DNA from: an uncultured Acetatifactor sp.
GTDB lineage: Bacteria; Bacillota; Clostridia; Lachnospirales; Lachnospiraceae
Direction of reading: 5' to 3'
DNA length: 38,414 bases
NCBI GenBank assembly: GCA_947581865.1
Contig: CANPWA010000026.1
Span: forward strand, 1-38,414
The translations under genes and the position numbers were made by a program. The notes beneath the pieces were generated by a model. The model was given only the letters and a program-made list of their open reading frames with translations, searched no databases and was not told where the DNA came from. Shown here one piece after another: positions 7,587 to 15,558 of this stretch. Each line of letters opens with the position of its first letter. The first letter of the stretch is position 1.

Positions 7587-10121
7587 ATGAAAATTAAAGA
7601 GGCAAAAGCCAGAATCAAGATCAATAAACTGCTTGAAGCCGCTGGTTGGCGTTTCTTAGATAATGAAGATGGCCCTGCAAATATCCAGCTTGAAGCAAAT
7701 GTCAAAATTACGAAGAAGCAGATTGACGAATATGGTGAAAACTTCGAGAAGGTCAAGAACGGTTTTGTCGATTTCCTGCTTTTAGACGAGAATGGTAAGC
7801 CTTTCATCGTCTTGGAGGCAAAATCTGAGGATCTTGATCCTCTGGTTGGTAAAGAACAGGCACGAAACTATGCCAAATCTCAGTTCGTAAAGTACGTGAT
7901 CCTTTCCAACGGTAACATCCATTACTTTTGGAACATCTACAAGGGCAATCCACAGATCATCGTTTCTTTCCCGTCCTGCGAAAGCGTGAAGGGTAGCAAA
8001 GCCCTAAATGCCGACCCTGCCAGGCTTTACAACGAGGAAATAACTCAGGATTACATCGCCGTGGTACGGGAACCTCGTTATGCTGAGGCACCGGAATATC
8101 AAAATCCAGATACCAGGTCACAGTATCTTAAAGATCGTGGTCTGCGCATGCTACGCAAGTATCAAGTCAACGCCCTGAAAGCCCTTCAAGAGTCCGTTAA
8201 AGCAGGGAACCAGCGGTTTCTGTTTGAAATGGCTACCGGAACCGGCAAGACACTGACATCTGCGGCGGTTATTCGTCTGTTTATGCGTAGCGGAAACGCC
8301 AATCGAGTTCTCTTCCTCGTTGATCGCATAGAGTTGGAAAACCAGGCAAAGAAGAACTTCATCAATTACCTGAAACCCGACTACGACACGGTCATTTTCA
8401 AAGAGCACACCGAGGACTGGAGGAGAGCGGACATTGTCGTTTCAACGATTCAGACCCTTGCATATAACAATAAATATCGGGCAGTGTTTAAGCCGACGGA
8501 CTTCTCTTTGATTATCGCAGACGAAAGCCACCGATCCATCAGTGGGAACAGCAGAGCGGTGTTTGAGTATTTCATCGGGTATAAACTCGGCTTGACCGCC
8601 ACACCGAAAGATTATCTAAAAAATGCGGATGGTGACGAGCTTGCGGTCAATGATCCTCGCGCATGGGAACGCCGTCAACTTTTGGATACATACAGAACTT
8701 TCGGCTGCGAGAGCGGAGAACCAACCTTCCGGTACTCCTTGATTGACGGCGTGAACGATCCGGATGGTCCATTCCTCGTAAATCCCACCGTAGTGGATGC
8801 CCGGACGGAAATCACCACGCAGCTACTTGCTGATGAAGGTTATGCCGTAACCAACCATGGCGACGAAGAGGATGAAGACGAGGAGGAAACATATTTTGCC
8901 CGCGATTTTGAAAAGAAGTTCTTCTCCGACGAGACCAACATGATCTTCGTGAAGACCTTTATGGACAATGCCCTGCGTGATCCCATTACAGGCGAGATTG
9001 GGAAAGGAATTATTTTCTGCGTCAGCCGAAAACATGCGGCGAAGATCACGCAGCTTCTGAACATATATGCGGACAAAATGTTCCCGGATATGTATTACTC
9101 TGACTTCGCTATGCAAATCACTTCTGATGTGCAGGACGCGCAGCAGTATACGATCAATTTTCAGAACAACAATCTCAGTGGCAATTCCAAGTTCATCGAA
9201 GACTACAAAACTTCAAAAACTAGAATCTGTGTTACTGTCGGCATGATGACGACTGGCTATGACTGCGAAGATATCCTGAACATCGGACTATTCCGCCCGA
9301 TCTTTTCCCCCACAGATTTCATTCAGATCAAAGGCCGAGGCACAAGAACTTTTACCTTTACTTATAAGAGCAGGGTAAACAGAGTGGATGAAGTTCACGA
9401 GGTGGCAAAGGACACCTTCAAGCTCTTTGATTTCTTCGGAAACTGTGAGTATTTTGAAGAGAAATTCGATTACGACGAGGTCATCAAGCTTCCGAAAACG
9501 GCATTTAAAGGCACCAGCCTCGGCGGAGGCATAACGGCTACGACCTTTGAAAATTTTAATCCCGATCCTCTGAAAACGATGACGGAAACGAAGATTGGGT
9601 TACAGGGCATGAAGATTGATCGCATGTTTTTCCAGAAGTTTGAGGATGAGGTCAAGCAAGATGAGACTGCCCGCAAACAGTATGAGCAAGGAAATTATGC
9701 AGCTGCACAGCGGTACATTGAGGAGACATACCTCGACAGGCCCACAGAGTATTTCACTTGGGATAAGCTGCGTCGCGCAACGGGAGTGGATCGCCGGGTC
9801 ACCGTTCGTGAAATGCTGGATAAAATCTTCGGCCTGATCCCAGCATTCAAAAGCAAGCAAGAGTTGATCGATGATGAATTTGACGGCTATCTTCTGACAT
9901 GCGGTGTTCCGTCCGGAGATTACTACGACGTCAAGCGTTTCTTTGAAACCTATCTAACCGACAAAGAAGTGCGTCGCGCCATTGAGGATAAAAAGTTTCA
10001 GCGGCTTGGGACGGATATTCCAAGCTATACACTTGCGGATCTGAAACGCCTGGGACTGAAAAATATGAACAGCATCGTCGATTACGTCAACGACAATGTG
10101 AATCTTTCCAGATTTATGTGA
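7587..10121 (+). CDS. hsdR: Type I restriction enzyme R subunit
   Basis: This 844-residue protein is the motor and nuclease subunit of a type I restriction-modification system. The N-terminal nuclease has D62 in FVDFLLL and E77-A-K79 in IVLEAKSE. The helicase part shows Walker A ATGTGKT near residue 218, the DEAD-like box IIADESHRS near 310 and the late arginine motif IKGRGTRTF near 582. The subunit translocates DNA and cuts it at a distance when the target site is unmethylated. The start is backed by GAGGTG upstream. An acidic stretch (DEEDEDEEE) near residues 427-437 lies between the two helicase lobes. The length fits shorter EcoEI-like R subunits, and the gene looks intact. Confidence 0.93.
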   Translation: MKIKEAKARIKINKLLEAAGWRFLDNEDGPANIQLEANVKITKKQIDEYGENFEKVKNGFVDFLLLDENGKPFIVLEAKSEDLDPLVGKEQARNYAKSQFVKYVILSNGNIHYFWNIYKGNPQIIVSFPSCESVKGSKALNADPARLYNEEITQDYIAVVREPRYAEAPEYQNPDTRSQYLKDRGLRMLRKYQVNALKALQESVKAGNQRFLFEMATGTGKTLTSAAVIRLFMRSGNANRVLFLVDRIELENQAKKNFINYLKPDYDTVIFKEHTEDWRRADIVVSTIQTLAYNNKYRAVFKPTDFSLIIADESHRSISGNSRAVFEYFIGYKLGLTATPKDYLKNADGDELAVNDPRAWERRQLLDTYRTFGCESGEPTFRYSLIDGVNDPDGPFLVNPTVVDARTEITTQLLADEGYAVTNHGDEEDEDEEETYFARDFEKKFFSDETNMIFVKTFMDNALRDPITGEIGKGIIFCVSRKHAAKITQLLNIYADKMFPDMYYSDFAMQITSDVQDAQQYTINFQNNNLSGNSKFIEDYKTSKTRICVTVGMMTTGYDCEDILNIGLFRPIFSPTDFIQIKGRGTRTFTFTYKSRVNRVDEVHEVAKDTFKLFDFFGNCEYFEEKFDYDEVIKLPKTAFKGTSLGGGITATTFENFNPDPLKTMTETKIGLQGMKIDRMFFQKFEDEVKQDETARKQYEQGNYAAAQRYIEETYLDRPTEYFTWDKLRRATGVDRRVTVREMLDKIFGLIPAFKSKQELIDDEFDGYLLTCGVPSGDYYDVKRFFETYLTDKEVRRAIEDKKFQRLGTDIPSYTLADLKRLGLKNMNSIVDYVNDNVNLSRFM

Positions 10122-10130
10122 GGGATAATT

Positions 10131-12611
10131 ATGCTGAATTTTGATGTAAAACGAAAGATCAATACGCTCCGAGACATTCTTGTGGGCAAGGTACCAGACC
10201 CCAAGGCGCAAGTAGAACAGATTACCATCGCCCTCATCTATAAATTTATGGATGATATTGACCAGCAAGGCGCAGATTTCGGTGGGACTCGGGAGTTTTT
10301 CAAGGGCGAATATGAGCAGTATGCTTTCACGCAGATTATGCTGGCAGAGCACAGCGCCCAGGATCGGCTGATTCTCTATGCGGAAGGCATCGAAAAGATG
10401 ACCAATAATCCCGATCTGCCGAAGCTTTTTCGGGACATTCTCCGCAACGCGTACATCCCTTACCGCGATCCGGAGACACTCAACCGCTTTCTGAAGGAAA
10501 TTGCAGAGTTTTCCTATGAGGACAGTGAAGAGTTGGGTAACGCCTTTGAATACCTTCTTTCTATTATGGGCAGCCAGGGCGACGCCGGACAATTCCGTAC
10601 GCCCCGACACATAATTGATATGATGGTGGAGATCACCGCTCCGGCAAAAAACGAGAGTATTCTCGATCCTGCCTGCGGAACAGCTGGATTTTTAATCAGC
10701 GCCTTCAACTACATAAAAAAACAGAATCAAGACAAACATGGTAATTCCACACTCAGTCCTGACGATAAACGGCGACTGATGAACAGCTTTGCAGGTTATG
10801 ACATTTCGCCCGACATGGTGCGGCTCTCTCGCGTTAATATGTATCTGCATGGGTTCTCCAATCCGAATATAAGTGAATACGATACGCTGACCAGTTTGGA
10901 GAAGTGGGATGATACTTATGATGTCATTTTTGCCAACCCTCCGTTCATGACGCCAAAAGGAGGCATCACACCGCACAACCGATATCAGGTTTCCGCAAAA
11001 CGGGCGGAGGTTCTGTTTGTGGACTATATTGCTGAGCATCTGCACCCAACGGGCCGTGCTGCAATCATCGTGCCGGAGGGCATCGTGTTCCAGTCACAAA
11101 CAGCATATAAGAACCTCAGAAAGATGTTGGTGGACGGAAATTATCTGTATGGCGTAATTTCGCTCCCCGCAGGTGTGTTCAACCCTTATAGCGGCGTGAA
11201 AACCAGCATTCTGCTGATTGATCGGACACTGGCAAAGGAACGGGGCAGCATTCTTTTTGTAAAGCTGAATAACGACGGCTTTGACCTCGGTGCCCAGCGC
11301 AGGGAGATAAAGGGCAGCGAGATTCCCGACGTTTTGAATATTTTCCGCGATTATAAAGCGAGAAAGGACGTATCGGATCGTCCGAATGTAGTTGTCGCCA
11401 AGAAAGAGGATATTAAAAAGCAGGATTATATTCTTGTGGGGGAGAGGTATTATAAACCTAATCCTGTTCAGCATAGGTGGGAGCAAGTAAAATTAGGGGA
11501 AATCTGTGAGTTTATAAGGGGTTTAACTTATAATAAAGAGGATGAATCTCCACACCCCACGCCGAACGCCGTTTTACGGGCAAATAACATTGATTTGGAG
11601 ACAAATTCACTGGTGCTGACAGATATAAAATATTTGTCAGGAAGTGATGATTATTCCAATGAAAAGAAAGTTGCTGAAAACGATATTCTAATTTGTACTT
11701 CAAGCGGAAGTAAGGCTCATCTTGGAAAAATTGCTTTGATCCCGGCCGGCCTAGATTTCTATTTTGGCGGATTTATGGGCGTTTTACGTCATAATGAAAG
11801 AGTCAATCCGCGATATTTGTATTATAGCCTCACTAGTGATGAATATAGAAAATTTATTTCCTCACTTTTATCTGGAGCGAATATCAATAATATAAGAGCG
11901 AAGGAATTATTGGATTTTAAAATTCCCCTTCCTCCTCTTTCCGTGCAGAAAGAAATTGTTGCTGAAATCGAAAACTATCAACGTATTATTGACGGAGCGC
12001 GGCAGGTTGTGGAGAATTACAAACCGACGATCAAGGTTAATCATTCATGGGGAACCGGTTGCTTAGGAGAAATTTGCGAAATACAGGCAGGCGGTACACC
12101 ATCAAGAGATATAGAATTATTTTGGGACAAAAATGACTATGCTTGGTATACCTCTGGAGAACTCAATGACATATATACCACTGATCCAATTAAGTACATT
12201 TCTGAGGCCGGTTATCGTAATTCTTCAGCAAGGTTATTCCCCAAAGGTTCACTTCTTATAGGTATGTATGATACGGCAGCTTTCAAGATGTCAATTTTAG
12301 ATCGGGATGCAACATTCAATCAAGCAGTTTGTGGAGTTAAACCTTGTGAAAAGCTGAATATGTTGTTTTTATTGCTGTACTTTGCTGGAAACAGAGAAAT
12401 TTATTTAAAAATGCGCGTTGGAGCCAGACAACGAAATCTGACTAAACAGTTCATTTCTGAATTAAGAATCCCTATTCCTACTATTGAAGAGCAAAACGAA
12501 ATAATTGATAAAGTATTAGTCGAATTAAAGCTCGTAAACCAAAACAAGCGACTGATTGAAATTTTCCAGCAAAAGATAACAGATAAGATTGCCGAGGTCT
12601 GGGGAGAGTGA
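10131..12611 (+). CDS. Fused type I methylase and specificity subunit
   Basis: One 826-residue frame carries both HsdM and HsdS. Residues 1 to about 440 are an N6-adenine methylase with the SAM motif ILDPACGTAGFL near 178 and the catalytic NPPF near 268. From about 450 onward it is an HsdS: a first target recognition domain starting at WEQVKLGEICEFIRG, a helical spacer with PLPPLSVQKEIVAEIENYQ around 605-625, a second domain starting at GCLGEICEIQAGGTPSRD near 650, and a closing helix with PIPTIEEQNEIIDKV. In classical systems these are two genes. Fusion fixes the stoichiometry and resembles type IIB/IIG designs. It follows hsdR by nine bases (GAGGG upstream) and overlaps the next gene by four. 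It should bind a bipartite target. Confidence 0.92.
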   Translation: MLNFDVKRKINTLRDILVGKVPDPKAQVEQITIALIYKFMDDIDQQGADFGGTREFFKGEYEQYAFTQIMLAEHSAQDRLILYAEGIEKMTNNPDLPKLFRDILRNAYIPYRDPETLNRFLKEIAEFSYEDSEELGNAFEYLLSIMGSQGDAGQFRTPRHIIDMMVEITAPAKNESILDPACGTAGFLISAFNYIKKQNQDKHGNSTLSPDDKRRLMNSFAGYDISPDMVRLSRVNMYLHGFSNPNISEYDTLTSLEKWDDTYDVIFANPPFMTPKGGITPHNRYQVSAKRAEVLFVDYIAEHLHPTGRAAIIVPEGIVFQSQTAYKNLRKMLVDGNYLYGVISLPAGVFNPYSGVKTSILLIDRTLAKERGSILFVKLNNDGFDLGAQRREIKGSEIPDVLNIFRDYKARKDVSDRPNVVVAKKEDIKKQDYILVGERYYKPNPVQHRWEQVKLGEICEFIRGLTYNKEDESPHPTPNAVLRANNIDLETNSLVLTDIKYLSGSDDYSNEKKVAENDILICTSSGSKAHLGKIALIPAGLDFYFGGFMGVLRHNERVNPRYLYYSLTSDEYRKFISSLLSGANINNIRAKELLDFKIPLPPLSVQKEIVAEIENYQRIIDGARQVVENYKPTIKVNHSWGTGCLGEICEIQAGGTPSRDIELFWDKNDYAWYTSGELNDIYTTDPIKYISEAGYRNSSARLFPKGSLLIGMYDTAAFKMSILDRDATFNQAVCGVKPCEKLNMLFLLLYFAGNREIYLKMRVGARQRNLTKQFISELRIPIPTIEEQNEIIDKVLVELKLVNQNKRLIEIFQQKITDKIAEVWGE

Positions 12612-13501
12612 CAGTGGAAAAGGAAGATTCTCTGGCAGAAAAGGGAAAGCAATTTGTTGATCGTTTTAAAAGATATTGTGGCGACACACCGATTTCGGCG
12701 TTACATAGTATCAGCTGCAAAGGAACTCTAGAGCCTCCTGATGAGTTATATAAAATGCTCGAGTACATTCCGGCGGAGTTTAAGGACGATACCGAAGAAA
12801 AGTATATAGATGCGCTTATGTTGGCAGCCCGGACAAGCTACGAAAATGGCCTGTATCAGTTTGCTTATGTTCAGTATCACATGCTGTTTATGACTGCGGT
12901 GTACTATGCGATCCTGAAGGTGTCTGTATTTCATGAGGATGAGCTGAAGAAAGCACTCTACTACCTGCTGAAGGATCGGCATGCCGACTTCTGGAAGGAA
13001 ACCAACACAAAAAACGGAAAGCTCTATTTTGGCAGCTTTGCCGTAATCAATGAGAGCGATGTGTTTATGCTTCTGCGTGTGGTTGACCTTGATGATAATC
13101 TGTTGGGCGAATTGCAAAAGCTGGTGAAGGAGCGGAACAAGTACGCCCATGCAAACGGCCAGTTTCAGCTTACTTCGGACGAGCTTTTCGTGGAGGCGTT
13201 GAATAGATATAACGCTAATATTCAAAGAGTTGTAGAACTGCTGAAAAATGATCTGATTGACTTCTATAAAAAGGTCATAAGTGATCCTGATTTCTATAAT
13301 CCTGAAATTCGGGCATATCTTGATCCAGACGAACAGATCATTCAAGAATTCATCAAGGAATACTCGCTTTCAAGGGCAGAGTTGAACTGGCTACGCAGAA
13401 TTCGATTGTCCGACTTTGATGGCTACGAGGGAAAAGACGAAATCAAAACGCTGCATAACGCACTTATACATTATTATCGAGAGCGGACGCAGGATGACTA
13501 G
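12608..13501 (+). CDS. HEPN-like RNase candidate, 3' end disrupted
   Basis: The frame starts at GTG 12608, overlapping the methylase stop by four bases, so translation is coupled (GTG 12614 is an alternative). The mostly helical 297-residue product contains R176-N-K-Y-A-H181 in KERNKYAHANGQ, matching the R-x4-6-H signature of HEPN domains, many of which are RNases in defence and toxin systems. No other family is recognised. The gene stops at TAG 13499-13501, but the following bases still read as protein in the same frame and then, one frame over, as an eight-cysteine zinc-ribbon region. I infer that the original protein was about 80-90 residues longer. It may act as an effector, guard or regulator of the restriction system; that role is inference. 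Confidence 0.65.
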   Translation: MTVEKEDSLAEKGKQFVDRFKRYCGDTPISALHSISCKGTLEPPDELYKMLEYIPAEFKDDTEEKYIDALMLAARTSYENGLYQFAYVQYHMLFMTAVYYAILKVSVFHEDELKKALYYLLKDRHADFWKETNTKNGKLYFGSFAVINESDVFMLLRVVDLDDNLLGELQKLVKERNKYAHANGQFQLTSDELFVEALNRYNANIQRVVELLKNDLIDFYKKVISDPDFYNPEIRAYLDPDEQIIQEFIKEYSLSRAELNWLRRIRLSDFDGYEGKDEIKTLHNALIHYYRERTQDD

Positions 13502-13764
13502 CAGCCTTTTGTCAAACCGTATGTCCTATACAAATACAAGAATGTGGCAAAGACGGAGGTGAGTTCCCTGTATATGAATGCCCGGAATGCGGGGAGGAAC
13601 AACTTGCTTACGATGCGGACACCCATCGCTATCACTGCTTTGCTTGCGATGCAGACTACACAGACGAAGATTTGACTTTTTGCGAGCGGTGTGGAAGCCT
13701 CATGTATAGAGATGAAGAGCTATCGATCTGTCAGAACTGCATTAAAGAAATGGCGAGAGAGTAG
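13502..13764 (+). pseudogene. Detached zinc-ribbon tail of the HEPN-like gene
   Basis: Directly after the TAG the HEPN frame continues with QPFVKPYVLYKYKNVAK. Near 13550 the sensible reading moves by one base (one base appears to be missing) into GGEFPVYECPECGEE, and ends at TAG 13762-13764. The second part has four CxxC pairs: CPEC, CFAC, CERC and CQNC, typical of two zinc ribbons. It has no start codon of its own and a TGA at 13495-13497 upstream, so it cannot be a free gene as it stands. Either two mutations broke a longer protein, or there is read-through plus frameshifting, or an assembly error. Confidence 0.65.
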
Positions 13765-13854
13765 TTGTCTGTTAGATTAAAAAATATGAAGGACCTATGC
13801 TTACTCAAGAACAATAGTTGGCAATCTCTTAAAAGTACAAACAAATAAGTAAAT
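13765..13854. other. Short spacer without recognised features
   Basis: AT-rich spacer between the restriction operon and the convergent GIY-YIG gene. I see no plus-strand terminator for the operon other than the hairpin at 13855-13894, which has its T run on the other strand. Confidence 0.4.
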
Positions 13855-13894
13855 AAAAACCTAAAACCAACTGTGAGAGTTTGTTTTAGGTTTT
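13855..13894 (-). terminator. Rho-independent terminator of the GIY-YIG gene
   Basis: On the minus strand the twelve-base perfect stem AAAACCTAAAAC/GTTTTAGGTTTT is followed by TTTATTTACTT. It lies about 80 bases past the stop of the GIY-YIG gene and may also stop the convergent restriction operon. Confidence 0.7.
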
Positions 13895-13975
13895 GACTGG
13901 CGGCATGTCGGCATGCGACTTTGAACTTTCGGCGCGTAAAAATAAAGTGGTTTTGTGTTGTTATTTGGTAAAACC

Positions 13976-14470
13976 CTAATTATTTTTTTTATTGTATGGA
14001 GTTGAAATTCTCAGCAATAATTCTTTTTCCAACTGTTTATGATCCTCAGTTAAGAATAGATAAATTTCTATAGCTTTACCCAGATCCACAATTGTATTAA
14101 GCGCAACTCGGTTCATTTTTATATTTGTGCTTTGTCCTCCCAAAAAGCAATTACGGGGTGAAATATGGCCATAGCCGGCGTTAAATCGTTTGCAGAGATT
14201 AACCGCTTCGCCTATGTAGGTTATTTCGTCATCAACAACCCATAAATATACTCCTTTTGCCGAAGGGAGGTTTGGCCTAAATTTGCAAAAGGGCGTATCA
14301 GATGTTATTCCAGCTATGAGAGGATAATTTTTAATGTTTTTATATCTCTGCTGGGGAAAGTATTCAAATTTTTCATTATTTTGTGGGATTAGTTCAATAT
14401 TACCGTAACGCTCGAACCTTATGCAGAGCGATGACTGAATTTGTTCGAATTCTGTAGAATTTACTTTCAT
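13976..14470 (-). CDS. GIY-YIG nuclease-domain protein
   Basis: The 164-residue product has a complete-looking GIY-YIG core in its second half: GVY at 73-75, YIG at 85-87 ten residues later, R95 in CKRF, glutamates at 148 and 150, and N160 in TPYNKK. These are the positions used by this nuclease fold for metal and DNA binding. The first 70 residues are not recognised and may read DNA or a partner. AGGAG lies seven bases before the start. The gene is AT-rich and sits alone between the restriction operon and structured-repeat copy 3. It could be a small restriction enzyme, a homing-type nuclease or a phage-defence effector; the sequence does not decide. Confidence 0.75.
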   Translation of the reverse strand: MKVNSTEFEQIQSSLCIRFERYGNIELIPQNNEKFEYFPQQRYKNIKNYPLIAGITSDTPFCKFRPNLPSAKGVYLWVVDDEITYIGEAVNLCKRFNAGYGHISPRNCFLGGQSTNIKMNRVALNTIVDLGKAIEIYLFLTEDHKQLEKELLLRISTPYNKKNN

Positions 14471-14570
14471 GCTATTCTCCTAATATCTATATTTTTATAT
14501 ATTATATCAAAAAAAGAGTAAAATCAAGGAATTTTGCAACTAGATACAAAGGCGTATAAAATCGTCCGCT

Positions 14571-14637
14571 GTGTAGTGAAATCCCTGCTTGAGAAGCGAA
14601 AACCCTACTAAACAGTAGGGTTTTCGGGCGCTGGCGG
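14571..14637 (+). repeat. 67-bp direct repeat with 11-bp hairpin, first copy
   Basis: This segment is identical to 14770-14836. It begins with the 3' end of a structured element (GAAATCCCTGCTT) and continues into the perfect hairpin AAAACCCTACT-aaac-AGTAGGGTTTT (14599-14624). Because it carries only the element's 3' end, it marks a truncated extra copy just before copy 3. Confidence 0.85.
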
Positions 14638-14640
14638 AGG

Positions 14641-14788
14641 AGCAGGGTTTGTAGAGGCAGAGCCTCGTAATAGCAAAGCGGCGAGTTTACTCGCGGAAGA
14701 TTTGCGTCAGCCTGGCGGAGATAGGGTTCAAGGAGCGGAGCGACGGCACGACGCAAATGTGTAACATTTGTGTAGTGAAATCCCTGCT
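14641..14788 (+). repeat. Hairpin-rich interspersed element, copy 3
   Basis: This is the best-preserved copy. The outer stem AGCAGGGTTT (14641-14650) pairs with AAATCCCTGCT (14778-14788). It contains hairpin GAGGC-aga-GCCTC (14654-14666), hairpin GCGAG-TTTA-CTCGC (14681-14694), the core CGTCAGCCTGGCGGAG...GGTTCAAGG (14705-14733) and hairpin ACGCAAATGT-gta-ACATTTGTGT (14751-14773). The first and last hairpins differ in sequence from copies 1 and 2 but keep their pairing. Confidence 0.8.
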
Positions 14789-14836
14789 TGAGAAGCGAAA
14801 ACCCTACTAAACAGTAGGGTTTTCGGGCGCTGGCGG
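14770..14836 (+). repeat. 67-bp direct repeat with 11-bp hairpin, second copy
   Basis: This is identical to 14571-14637, 199 bases downstream, and overlaps the 3' end of element copy 3. The hairpin ends in TTTT and could work as a weak bidirectional terminator. Confidence 0.85.
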
Positions 14837-15558
14837 GAGAGAAAAATACTAAAACAAACACCATTAGTAAAACATGGTGTGATCGTATTGATTTGCTCAT
14901 TTGTATTGATTCCGTGATTTCAACCTATGTCGAACCGCATAGGTTGGGATTTTTATGTATACATAGGTATAATAGCAAGATGAAAAATGATAGGCAGCTT
15001 TTAGAATTGATTTTGGATTTATTGTTGCGGATTTTGTCGTTTGATGATAACATAATGAGGATATGGGCAAAGACCCCTCATAATATCGGTGCGTATGCGC
15101 TGTGAATAGCATGCGAAGTGCGTAAAAAATTTGGCGCGCTGTCTTTGCGCGTCATGTGCGCTTTGACATAAGCATAGGCAGCTCCATAAAAGCGCATGCG
15201 AGCCTGCCACAAGAGAAAGTACTATACAAAATAAATCGTGATATAGCAATAATGAAATGTTAAATATTTGACGCAAACAGCAGTTTATATATACATTTTG
15301 ACAGCTAAAATGCCGTTATTGCTTTTACGTTGTTTATGATATTTGGGCGCAGCATCTTTGTCATGCTCACCGCCGCAACAATAAAGCAGATGTGGGCGAC
15401 TTTGTAGCATATTTCTTTAAATAGTCCGCCGCCTATGTTCGCCTTATGCGGAATTCATGTGCAACGGCGTTTTATAACATAAAGAATAGGATAATACTCT
15501 TAAAACTTTATAGTCACATTATATTCATATTCTCTGCCAAACCTTTTTGTTTAAACGG
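14837..15558. other. Long intergenic region between defence island and fructan locus
   Basis: No gene is well supported. At 14922-14945 the perfect inverted repeat AACCTATG/CATAGGTT is followed on the plus strand by GGGATTTTTATG, so it may terminate transcription. A 41-residue frame starting near 14981 (MKNDRQLLEL...) lacks a ribosome binding site. On the minus strand 15454-15305 a frame reads protein-like (FIVAAVSMTKMLRPNIINNV) but has no start and a stop directly upstream; it may be a gene remnant. Confidence 0.4.

Noticed and set aside
14571..14836. CRISPR array
   Set aside because: Only two long repeats with a 132-bp interval; no short regular repeats or cas genes.
14893..15112. Overlapping short frames on both strands
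   Set aside because: No ribosome binding site, no recognisable family, and both strands are open by chance in AT-rich DNA.
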